Shown here: piece after piece, positions 43,003 through 50,636 of the stretch | Layout of the letters: each line of letters starts with the position of its first letter | How positions within the stretch are numbered: position 1 is the first letter of the stretch | NCBI GenBank assembly: GCA_002345675.1 | Contig: DDWL01000039.1 | Location: 3,617 to 67,616 of the forward strand | From: Bacteroidales bacterium UBA2287 | GTDB taxonomy: Bacteria > Bacteroidota > Bacteroidia > Bacteroidales > Tenuifilaceae | Reading direction: 5' to 3' | DNA: 64,000 nt | Made by a program: the position numbers and the translations under genes | The notes under the pieces: generated by a model | Seen by the model: the letters and a program-made list of their open reading frames with translations, nothing else | The model's database searches: none | Told to the model about the DNA's origin: nothing

Positions 43003-44358
43003 ATGAAACTGCCATTTGAACGCCCAACAATAAAAAAGTTAAACCCCGGAATGCCATCGAAACACGGGATGAGTCCCAGTTTTGTTCCTCTTTCATCAAT
43101 TGATGGAGTCGACATTGAAGGGCTATTAGCAAGCTACGGTTCGCCGCTCTACATTTACTCCGAGCAAACCATTCGAAGAACTACAGGCCAGCTAAAACGT
43201 GCCTTTCAGCAGCATTACCCCAAGGTGCAACTGGCGTGGAGCTACAAAACCAACTATAACGAGGCCATTTGCCGAGTATTCCATCAGGAAGGCTCGTGGG
43301 CCGAAGTAGTTTCGGGATTCGAGTACCAAAAAGCCACCGATATGGGTGTAAAGGGCGAAAATATTATTTTTAACGGCCCCGATAAAAGCGAAGCCGACTT
43401 GGAATTGGCTGCTCGTAACGGTTCGCTAATTCATATCGACCATTTTGACGAGCTGTTTGTACTTGCCGAAATTTGCGAACGCAAAAACATTGAAGCTAGC
43501 GTAGCCATTAGGGTTAATATGGACGTTGGCATTTACCCCAAGTGGGACAGGTTTGGCTTTAACTACGAAAATGGCGAAGCGTGGGAGGCGTTAAACCGAA
43601 TAATGCTGAATTCGAAACTAAAACTCCTCGGACTTCATACGCACATTGGAACATATATGCTTTCGGCACAAGCATACCGATTAGCTGCTGCGAAACTTGC
43701 CGACCTTGCTGTTAACCTCGAAAAGAAATTTGGCTACGCCCTTAAATATATCGACATGGGCGGTGGCTTTGCATCGAAAAATACACTTCGCGGAGCATAC
43801 CTCTCGGGCGAAGATACGGCGCCATCGTTCGACGATTATGCAGAAGCAATTACATCGGCCATTCTGAGTTCGCAAATAAAACCAGCAAACCTGCCAATGC
43901 TAATTCTCGAAACTGGTCGTGCCCTAATTGACGATGCTGGTTACATTGCCGGAACAGTGCTTGCCAACAAGCGCCTATCCGATGGAAACCGGGCTACAAT
44001 TATCGACGTTGGAGTAAACCTACTCTTCACAGCCTTTTGGTACGACCATAAAATTCAACCCACACAAAGGGTTTCGGGGTCGACCGAGGAAACTACCATT
44101 TTTGGCCCGCTTTGCATGAATATCGATGTACTTCGCTACTCCATGCAGTTTCCTGCACTAAAGCGTGGTGATAAGTTTGTGATTAGTCGGGTTGGCGCTT
44201 ACAATAACACGCAATGGCTTCAGTTTATAACTATGAGGCCAAACGTAGTTCTAATCGACCCAAACGGAAAGGTTCACACAATTCGAAAAGCCGAAACAAT
44301 GGAGAATATAACTTCGAACGAAGTTGTTCCCGAACACCTGAGCAAATTCACACTGTAA
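43003..44358 (+). CDS. Fold-type III PLP decarboxylase-like enzyme
   Basis: 451 aa, alanine-racemase/diaminopimelate-decarboxylase fold. Schiff-base lysine Lys82 in WSYKTNYN, HTHIGT (His212/214), glycine loop DMGGGFA (253-255), ETGRALI (Glu303 where LysA has EPGR), Cys371 in GPLCMNIDVL (LysA has GPxCESxD) and terminal GAYNNTQW (LysA has GAYxxx in its active-site tyrosine loop). The differences make a plain meso-diaminopimelate decarboxylase unlikely; the substrate may be another amino acid or an amino acid held by the ATP-grasp product. It follows the ATP-grasp gene through a repeat array, same direction. Confidence 0.8.
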   Translation: MKLPFERPTIKKLNPGMPSKHGMSPSFVPLSSIDGVDIEGLLASYGSPLYIYSEQTIRRTTGQLKRAFQQHYPKVQLAWSYKTNYNEAICRVFHQEGSWAEVVSGFEYQKATDMGVKGENIIFNGPDKSEADLELAARNGSLIHIDHFDELFVLAEICERKNIEASVAIRVNMDVGIYPKWDRFGFNYENGEAWEALNRIMLNSKLKLLGLHTHIGTYMLSAQAYRLAAAKLADLAVNLEKKFGYALKYIDMGGGFASKNTLRGAYLSGEDTAPSFDDYAEAITSAILSSQIKPANLPMLILETGRALIDDAGYIAGTVLANKRLSDGNRATIIDVGVNLLFTAFWYDHKIQPTQRVSGSTEETTIFGPLCMNIDVLRYSMQFPALKRGDKFVISRVGAYNNTQWLQFITMRPNVVLIDPNGKVHTIRKAETMENITSNEVVPEHLSKFTL

Positions 44359-44452
44359 AAAAAGAATAAACCCAGAGAAAGGACTGTTTTAAAACTTTCT
44401 AAATGGTTATGTGCACACAACAAAAAACATATTATTAGTCAATCAAACATCA

Positions 44453-44490
44453 CTTTGTGCACTTTGCGAAATTCTTTGTGTCCTTTGTGG
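44453..44490. repeat. CTTTGTGNN nonamer repeat
   Basis: Units CTTTGTGCA, CTTTGCGAA plus ATT, CTTTGTGTC, CTTTGTGGT in the intergenic region before the urea-transporter fusion. Related CACAAA/CACGAAG words on the other strand are at about 50339-50385. Confidence 0.7.
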
Positions 44491-44561
44491 TTATATTTTT
44501 AAAGAGTTCTATTGTTACGTAACAACTCTACATTTCTTTACTAATCGAATTTTATAAATAA

Positions 44562-46727
44562 ATGCAAACCGAATCGCTTAAGCATTTTGCAAAGGGGTTA
44601 CTACGAAGCTACTCTCAGGTTTTCTTTACTGACAACATTGGGCTGGCAATTCCTTTACTGCTAGTCTCATTTATCGACCTACCCACAGGAATTTGCGGGC
44701 TTATTGCTGTAATTGTAGCCAATGGCTCGGCAACGTTAATAGGTTTCGACGAGTTTAGAATTGACAAGGGCATGTATGGCTTTAACAGCCTGCTCGTTGG
44801 TCTAGGGTTGGGAAACGGTTTTCATTTTTCGCCCGAAATTATTGCAGTTGTAATAATTGCCTCGCTGCTAACGTTGCTAATTACAATTGCCATCGAAGGG
44901 TTTTTAGGAAAGTACTACCTTCCATTCCTGTCGTTGCCATTTGTTTTTGCCATTTGGACTGCCCTGCTCGCAAGCCGACTTTTAACAAGCCTCGAAATTA
45001 GCGCAAGGGGTGTTTACCTGCTCAACGATATTTTTCGTGCTGGAGGGCACCAATTCATTGCCATACACAGCTGGTGGACAAATTCAATTGTTTCGCCCTT
45101 TGTAAATAACTACCTACTTTCGCTGGGTTCCATTTTCTTTCAGTTCAACTTTATTGCTGGAGTTGTTGTTGCCATTGCGCTTTTGGTGTACTCGCGAATT
45201 GCCTTTACCCTCTCGATTATTGGCTACACGGTTGCCTATTTTGCTTACGGAGCATTAGGAGTAAACATTGAAACACTTGGCTACGGTTTTATTGGTTTTA
45301 ACTTTATACTAACCTCCATTGCCTTAGGCGGTTACTTTTACATTCCCGACAAGCGCTCGTATTTTTGGGCAATAGTAATTACGCCAATAATAGCACTTGT
45401 TACTGTTGGAATGTTCGGGGTTTTCTCGGTTTATGGTTTGCCTGTGTACTCGCTCCCATTCAACTTGGTTGTTTTAATGTTTATATACAGCTTTAGGTTT
45501 AGAATGAAAGCAGGAAAACTTCACGAAGTAATTTACCAACAGGGGTCGCCCGAAAAAAACCTGTATTCGTTTGCCAGCCATACCTCTCGATTTCCACGCG
45601 AAGGTTTTATTCCAATTTATTTGCCTTTTCACGGCGAATGGTCAATTGCGCAAGGGCATAACGGACAGCACACGCACAAAGGGGAGTGGGCTAACGCTTG
45701 GGATTTTATTATTGTCGACCAAAATGGGGAGCAATACTTGGGTAATGGGCAAGCTACAAGCGACTACTTTTGCTTTAGCAAAAACGTTATTGCCCCTGCC
45801 GATGGCCATATTGTTGAAGTTGTTGATGGAATTGACGACAACTCCATTGGCGATGCCAATTTAGTTAACAACTGGGGAAACACCATTGTAATTAAGCACT
45901 CGGAGTATCTTTATACAAAACTCAGTCACCTAAAAAAGGACTCGATTACTATTAAAAATGGAGAATTTATGAAACGTGGTCAACTAATTGGGCGTGTAGG
46001 CAATTCGGGTCGTTCGCCATACCCTCACCTCCATTTTCAGGTACAGGCTACACCGCACATCGGTTCAAAAACGATAAAGTACCCAATTAGTTCTTATGTA
46101 AGCAATGGTAAAAGCATTGAGCCGTTTGGGTACCCAATGGAAAACGAAATGGTTTCGTCAATAAATTCTGCACCAATAATTTCAAAAGCGTTTCATTTAA
46201 TTCCGGGAATGCGCCTCATTTGGACTTTAGAGAATGGTACTAAAGTTGAATGGGAAGTTTTCACAAACACGCTTAACAAAAGCTACATATACTGCTCGCA
46301 AACAAAATCGGTTGCTTGGTTCGAGAATAGCGAAGCTTTTTTTGCTTTTACTGAATTTACAGGAAGTAAGAAATCGCTGCTTTTCAGCTTTTACAAAGCG
46401 GCATATCGTGTTCCACTAACCTACATTGAAGGCTACGAAGTAAACGACCTTTTGCCAATTAATAGAACCTTTAGCGGCGGACTACTCTTTCTGCAAGACT
46501 TTTTTGCTCCAGCAAAGTTTTTCTTAAACGCTTCTTTTAAGGGAACACTAGAATTTAATGGATCTCAAATCGATCCAAGTGAGGCAATATTCTCATCAAC
46601 AATTACAAAAAGTGCATTTGGCAAGCAATTAAACGAATGCAATTCAACCATTAAAATATCGACCAACTTGGAAATTGAACTAATCGATAACGATAGTAAT
46701 ACCAAATGTGTATGCGAACTTTTATAG
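44562..46727 (+). CDS. Urea transporter / M23 peptidase fusion protein
   Basis: 721 aa. Residues 1-310 are a urea-transporter (UT, PF03253) membrane domain with two similar halves: MYGFNSLLVGLGLG (71-84) and LGYGFIGFNFILTSIALGG (239-257), about ten helices. Residues 320-550 are an M23 (LytM) metallopeptidase domain with HTHKGEWANAWD (His372, Asp381) and PHLHFQV (His489, His491), the zinc ligand and catalytic set. Residues 550-721 are a unique C-terminal region. M23 enzymes cut peptidoglycan cross-bridges; fusion to a urea channel is known in some Bacteroidota but its biology is not described, to my knowledge. It overlaps the next gene by 22 nt. Confidence 0.85.
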   Translation: MQTESLKHFAKGLLRSYSQVFFTDNIGLAIPLLLVSFIDLPTGICGLIAVIVANGSATLIGFDEFRIDKGMYGFNSLLVGLGLGNGFHFSPEIIAVVIIASLLTLLITIAIEGFLGKYYLPFLSLPFVFAIWTALLASRLLTSLEISARGVYLLNDIFRAGGHQFIAIHSWWTNSIVSPFVNNYLLSLGSIFFQFNFIAGVVVAIALLVYSRIAFTLSIIGYTVAYFAYGALGVNIETLGYGFIGFNFILTSIALGGYFYIPDKRSYFWAIVITPIIALVTVGMFGVFSVYGLPVYSLPFNLVVLMFIYSFRFRMKAGKLHEVIYQQGSPEKNLYSFASHTSRFPREGFIPIYLPFHGEWSIAQGHNGQHTHKGEWANAWDFIIVDQNGEQYLGNGQATSDYFCFSKNVIAPADGHIVEVVDGIDDNSIGDANLVNNWGNTIVIKHSEYLYTKLSHLKKDSITIKNGEFMKRGQLIGRVGNSGRSPYPHLHFQVQATPHIGSKTIKYPISSYVSNGKSIEPFGYPMENEMVSSINSAPIISKAFHLIPGMRLIWTLENGTKVEWEVFTNTLNKSYIYCSQTKSVAWFENSEAFFAFTEFTGSKKSLLFSFYKAAYRVPLTYIEGYEVNDLLPINRTFSGGLLFLQDFFAPAKFFLNASFKGTLEFNGSQIDPSEAIFSSTITKSAFGKQLNECNSTIKISTNLEIELIDNDSNTKCVCELL

Positions 46728-48028
46728 CTATAATTGGATTGCTTATTATTGGAAATTGCCTTAACGCCCAACCAATTGGCAACTTTGCAAAGTTCGACCA
46801 GCAGAGTTATCAGTATTATTTGGCAGGCAACTATAAGGAGCTAAATAAGCTGGGCAAGCAAATGATTGACAGTGGAACCGATTACTACTACCTGCGAATG
46901 CGATTGGGCATTTCGGCATTCAATCGCCAGCGATATGCAACTGCCATTGAGCACTTTAAAAAGGCTTTGACGTTTAATAATTCGGATACTTTAGCACACG
47001 AGTACATTTTTTTTGGGTACATATACAGCGGTCGTAATGCCGATGCGCTTAGTTACCGCGAAAAAATTGCAACTAAGTTGCAGTCAGCAAACGTTCGAAA
47101 ATACGAACTAACCGGCTTAAAAATTTTATCGGCTAAAGCCGATTATACAGCGAATAATTCGCCTAAAGTTAATTACGCTCTAGTTGCCTCCAATCAAGAT
47201 TACATTGCCGAAAACATCGACTACACCTATGGTTTAAACATTAAAACCTCGTGGTTAAAGGAAAGTAAATGGAGTAAAACGTTGTCGTATAATTACTTTA
47301 GCAAAAGCGGAGTTACCTATAACGAATACTTTCCATTGGGCACTTCTTCGGACTTTAGCCAGCATCAGCTTTACTATAAAGCTGTAAAAAATTTTTACGA
47401 AGGATTTGAACTAAGTTTTTTTGGATCAGCAGCCTTTTTCAGCGGAACGTCAACTTATGGAATTAGCACTGGAAACCAGCAAGGGTTTCAACAAAACAGT
47501 TCACTTATTAAAAAACTAGCATTCGATTACCTTGCAGGGGTTGGATTTGCTAAAAGAGAAAAGTATTTCCGCCTCGACCTTAACGCTTCGTACAGTAACT
47601 TAGTTGGCTTTAACCAAATAAGGGGCGAAGGGTATATTACCATTTTCCCTTTCGAAAATGCCAAACTTTATAGTATTCATGGTGGATTGTTTCAGTACGA
47701 CTTAACCCTTGGAAGCGGCTACAACACTACTAATGCCATTGGCTTAAAGGTTTTTAAACCCACGGGGGTTGAACTTGGAGTGAATTTTGGAAATGCCATG
47801 CTTTCGGCCCGAAACTCAGGCGAAATGCTTATTAACTCGTTAAGCCAAACAAAATGGTCGGCTTATGGGAATATAAACACTTCGTTGGGAAAAGGTTTTT
47901 ACTTAAACCTTACAGGGTTTATGTCCGAAACATCAGAATTTATATGGGACATAAGAACAAGTTCAATTATTAACCCCAACCCAATTCAGTATATAGGAGT
48001 TAATTTTCAACTAATTAAATACTTTTAA
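46706..48028 (+). CDS. Secreted TPR plus outer-membrane barrel protein
   Basis: 440 aa. Signal peptide ends near residue 21 (NCLNAQ). About three tetratricopeptide-type repeats (30-150: ISAFNRQRYATAIEHFKKAL) are followed by an alternating aromatic barrel of about 280 residues with terminal aromatic residue (QLIKYF), the usual outer-membrane insertion signal. Start overlaps the end of the urea-transporter fusion by 22 nt, so the genes are coupled. Family not named by me. A docking or channel partner for the M23 fusion is inferred from position only. Confidence 0.75.
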   Translation: MCMRTFIAIIGLLIIGNCLNAQPIGNFAKFDQQSYQYYLAGNYKELNKLGKQMIDSGTDYYYLRMRLGISAFNRQRYATAIEHFKKALTFNNSDTLAHEYIFFGYIYSGRNADALSYREKIATKLQSANVRKYELTGLKILSAKADYTANNSPKVNYALVASNQDYIAENIDYTYGLNIKTSWLKESKWSKTLSYNYFSKSGVTYNEYFPLGTSSDFSQHQLYYKAVKNFYEGFELSFFGSAAFFSGTSTYGISTGNQQGFQQNSSLIKKLAFDYLAGVGFAKREKYFRLDLNASYSNLVGFNQIRGEGYITIFPFENAKLYSIHGGLFQYDLTLGSGYNTTNAIGLKVFKPTGVELGVNFGNAMLSARNSGEMLINSLSQTKWSAYGNINTSLGKGFYLNLTGFMSETSEFIWDIRTSSIINPNPIQYIGVNFQLIKYF

Positions 48029-48030
48029 GC

Positions 48031-48642
48031 ATGAAAAAAATACTAATCATAATTGCTGCGCTTATAATATCGATTGGCGCATTTTCGCAAGATCAAAGCA
48101 AATTGGTAGGCGCCTTTGCCGACAGCTACGCAAAGGAAACCGCAGGAAACTACGCCGAAGCCGTATCGGCTTTAAAGGACTTTTACACTGAAACATCGTA
48201 CGAAATGAACCTTCGCTTGGGCTGGTTAACATACCTTCAGGGGAAATTTAGCGAATCGCTTTCGTACTACAATAAAGCCATTTCGCTAATGCCATACGCC
48301 ATTGAGCCTCGATTAGGCGTTGCATATCCAGCATCGGCACAGGGAAACTGGGATTTTGTGGTAACACAATATCAAACAATTCTTGGTATTGACCCAAACA
48401 ACACCCTTACACTTTACCGATTGGGGCTAATTCTTTACGAACGCAAGGAGTATAAAAATGCTGCCGAGCATTTCGAAAAGGTTGTAAACCTTTACCCGTT
48501 CGACTACGATAGCGTTCTTATGCTAGCTTGGAGCAACCTACAAATTGGTAAAGCCCGCGAAGCCAAAGTTCTATTTCAAAAAGCGCAACTTTACAGCCCT
48601 ACAAGCGCCTCGGCACAGGAAGGGTTGAAGTTGGTTAAGTAA
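48031..48642 (+). CDS. Periplasmic TPR protein
   Basis: 203 aa. Signal peptide about 1-19 (GAFSQ), then about five TPR-type helical pairs (AEAVSALKDFY, LTYLQGKFSESLSYYNKAI, YERKEYKNAAEHFEKVV). It starts 2 nt after the barrel gene stop and is the last gene of the operon. Scaffold role inferred. A hairpin at about 48655-48687 follows. Confidence 0.8.
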   Translation: MKKILIIIAALIISIGAFSQDQSKLVGAFADSYAKETAGNYAEAVSALKDFYTETSYEMNLRLGWLTYLQGKFSESLSYYNKAISLMPYAIEPRLGVAYPASAQGNWDFVVTQYQTILGIDPNNTLTLYRLGLILYERKEYKNAAEHFEKVVNLYPFDYDSVLMLAWSNLQIGKAREAKVLFQKAQLYSPTSASAQEGLKLVK

Positions 48643-48654
48643 GTTAATTATATT

Positions 48655-48687
48655 AGTCGGAGTGCGACTTGGAGTCGCGCCCCGACT
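48655..48687. terminator. Hairpin after the TPR operon
   Basis: AGTCGGaGTGCGACT ... AGTCGCGCcCCGACT form a long stem with a short loop. It follows the TPR gene by 13 nt. No long T-run, so it may be a repeat-type hairpin as well as a terminator. Confidence 0.55.
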
Positions 48688-48843
48688 AAATTAAAAGTTA
48701 AATTTAGCAGGTATAAATACACCGCTACTATACCAGCACTCTCACAGCTATCACACAATTCCTCTCGTATAATTTGGTGGGTTACAAACTAAAAAAAATA
48801 CAATATTTATTCGTAATTCGTTTTTCAGAAAAATTTTAATCAT

Positions 48844-48886
48844 AATTGCCGTAATTTTAAAATATATTTTAAAATTTACGGCAATT
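48844..48886. repeat. 43-bp near-perfect palindrome
   Basis: AATTGCCGTAA... and its inverse ...TTTACGGCAATT match at 21 of 22 positions with essentially no loop (one extra A in the right arm). It lies in the otherwise gene-free 48643-49051 stretch, 166 bp from the nucleotidyltransferase stop. It could form a cruciform or be a protein-binding site. Confidence 0.75.
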
Positions 48887-49051
48887 CATCGAAATGTATA
48901 CATCGAATTTTAGAGGTAAATATCCTTTCAGAGTCGCTTTCCGACTTGCCAACAAACCTAACTTACGAATTTAAAAAAACAATAATTCAGTAAAGAATCA
49001 ATGAGTATCTTTTAAAAGTTTCACAAGCAACAATTATAAAAAGAATCGTCT

Positions 49052-49342
49052 TTACGCATTATACAATACTTTTAAATCCTTGGTTATATGGGCTTTTAAC
49101 TTACTATTTTGAATTGAGTTTTCTGTAATTAAGTCAATTTTATAACCTACAGCTTCGCTAATTTCTCGTTCAATTTTTACTAATTGAAGCAATGAAGGTG
49201 TATCGATAAAAGATACAAGCAAATCGATATCGCTTAAAGTATTAATTTCGTTTCGTGCAAAGGAACCGAAGACACCAACCCTCGATATGCTATACTTTTT
49301 AAGTATGCTCACTATTATCGATTCAATTTCTCTTTGGCTCAT
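49052..49342 (-). CDS. Orphan MNT-type nucleotidyltransferase
   Basis: 96 aa. GVFGSFARNE (Gly26-Ser27) with SDIDLLV (Asp38 and Asp40), and a third acidic at KIDLIT are the polymerase-beta-like MNT motifs. Such proteins usually pair with a HEPN toxin (MntA/HepT) and modify it by adding AMP. No HEPN ORF is adjacent on either side. It is the antitoxin half left over or an independent gene. Confidence 0.85.
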   Translation of the reverse strand: MSQREIESIIVSILKKYSISRVGVFGSFARNEINTLSDIDLLVSFIDTPSLLQLVKIEREISEAVGYKIDLITENSIQNSKLKAHITKDLKVLYNA

Positions 49343-49365
49343 TGTTGGTTTTTTTTTATTCGGTT

Positions 49366-49518
49366 TTTTGTCCCGTTAGGGACAAAATATGGGTAGAAAT
49401 CAAATACATAAAAAGAACTCCGTGCCGTTAGGTACGGAATATGCTGTACCTAACGGCACAGTTAAATTGGTTTACCTAACATCATCTACCGATATTACGT
49501 ATCTAACGGGACGAGTAT
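49366..49518. repeat. Composite GTTA-loop hairpin element
   Basis: Four hairpins: TTTTGTCCC-GTTA-GGGACAAAA (about 49366-49387), CCGTGCC-GTTA-GGTACGG (49420-49437), TGTACC-TAAC-GGCACA (about 49446-49460), and a weaker CGTATC-TAAC-GGGACG (about 49498-49513). The first two read GTTA, the last two its inverse, and GGGTAGAAAT is matched by ATCTACC, so the whole is a large inverted repeat of hairpins. Confidence 0.8.
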
Positions 49519-49541
49519 TTTAAATGTACTTGCCCTTACTA

Positions 49542-50315
49542 CTACCACACCGTTTTAATCAGCCCTCCATCAACCGGAATGGTTGCTCCTGTAATGTACG
49601 ACGACAAGTTGGAAAGAAGAAAAACGGCCATATTAGCAAACTCGGAGGGATTACCGTAGCGCCCCATCGGAATTATTTTTTCGTAGCCCTCTTTAATGGC
49701 TTCGATGCTAACGCCCTGCTTTTCGGAAAGGAATGTGTCGAGTTCCTTTACACGTTCCGTGTTAAAACGGCCGGGCATTATATTATTAACCCTTATGCCC
49801 CGTGGGGCAAGGTGTCGCGATAAACTTTTTGCTAAACTTGTAACTCCAGCCCTGTAAACATTCGAAAGTATTAGCGTATCGATGGGTTCCTTAACCGAAA
49901 CCGAAGTTATAAAAACTATGCTACCTCCATTTCCCATAAGGGGCAAAGCGCCTTTAACCAATCGCACAGCGCTCATTAAAGTTAGGTTGAAAGCGTAGTT
50001 CCACTGCTCCTCGGTTATGGTGTCGAAAGTTCCAGCAGGAGGTCCACCTGCGTTTACAACAATTCCATCGATTTTACCAAATTCGTTTTTTGCAGCAGCA
50101 AACCACTGTTCAATCGACTCGGGCCTTGTAACATCGAGTATATGGTATTTTACCTCTGTTGAAATTTTTGCTGCCGACTCGGCTAAGCTGGCTTCGTTTC
50201 GGCTTCCTAAGAACACGTTTGCTCCACTTTTCGAAACCTCTTGGGCAATGGCAAAACCTAACCCTCGGCTGCTGCCAGCAATAAGGATGGTTTTATTTTG
50301 AAGGAGATTTGTCAT
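49542..50315 (-). CDS. Short-chain dehydrogenase/reductase with altered catalytic residues
   Basis: 257 aa. NAD(P)-binding IAGSSRGLGFAIA and NAG at residues 88-90 are standard, as is the catalytic serine (Ser138 in FITSVS). The usual YxxxK reads SNVYR: Ser151 replaces Tyr and Arg155 replaces Lys, with Tyr154 one residue before. A known minority SDR group has this SNxxR pattern. Likely an oxidoreductase of altered chemistry; substrate unknown. Flanked on both sides by hairpin composites (49366-49518 and 50455-50574). Confidence 0.85.
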   Translation of the reverse strand: MTNLLQNKTILIAGSSRGLGFAIAQEVSKSGANVFLGSRNEASLAESAAKISTEVKYHILDVTRPESIEQWFAAAKNEFGKIDGIVVNAGGPPAGTFDTITEEQWNYAFNLTLMSAVRLVKGALPLMGNGGSIVFITSVSVKEPIDTLILSNVYRAGVTSLAKSLSRHLAPRGIRVNNIMPGRFNTERVKELDTFLSEKQGVSIEAIKEGYEKIIPMGRYGNPSEFANMAVFLLSNLSSYITGATIPVDGGLIKTVW

Positions 50316-50338
50316 ATGTAATTAATTATAATCTTTTT

Positions 50339-50385
50339 ACCACAAACCCCGATAACTATCGGAGCACGAAGAAAAAAACACGAAG
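50339..50385. repeat. CACAAA/CACGAAG words carrying a CCCCGATA palindrome
   Basis: Contains CCACAAA, then CCCCGATAACTATCGG (50347-50362), then ACGAAGAAAAAAACACGAAGTGC. The palindrome appears inserted into a CTTTGTG-type repeat read on the other strand. Confidence 0.7.
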
Positions 50386-50454
50386 TGCACTAAGAATATG
50401 ATTAGCAAAGAACTCAAAAAAATTTTAAATCAATTTAACGCGTTTATAACTCAC

Positions 50455-50574
50455 CAAACCCAGAGGGTTTGTATGTTTATAGAAACTTGTGTAATTAGAT
50501 ATTCGACCCCAGCTGGGGTCGTACGAATTCTAATATCATTTTTTTCTATAAACATTTGATGCCGCTGGCATCAA
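50455..50574. repeat. Nested three-hairpin element
   Basis: CAAACCC-AGA-GGGTTTG (50455-50471), then ATGTTTATAGAAA, the 16-bp palindrome GACCCCAGCTGGGGTC (50505-50520), the inverse TTTCTATAAACAT (50543-50555), and TTGATGCC-GCT-GGCATCAA (50556-50574). The ATGTTTATAGAAA arms make it one large nested inverted repeat. Confidence 0.85.
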
Positions 50575-50636
50575 GCATTATTAACTAAATGCCAAATTCA
50601 ATAATTTATTCCTTTTTGTCCTTTGTAGCTCATAAA

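Larger units (their letters stand above)
48643..49051. other. Gene-free interval with hairpins
   Basis: About 410 bp with the 48655-48687 hairpin, the 48844 palindrome and a small AGTCG/CGACT hairpin near 48932-48950. No HEPN or other toxin-like ORF could be found next to the orphan nucleotidyltransferase. Confidence 0.5.

Noticed and set aside
41588..44358. PQQ biosynthesis or standard lysine biosynthesis
   Set aside because: No pqqA, C, E or radical SAM gene is present. The PLP enzyme lacks the LysA EPGR and GPxCES motifs, and the PqqD-like protein and ATP-grasp gene fit neither pathway.
49052..49342. Complete MntA-HepT toxin-antitoxin module
   Set aside because: No HEPN ORF was found within 400 bp on either side.
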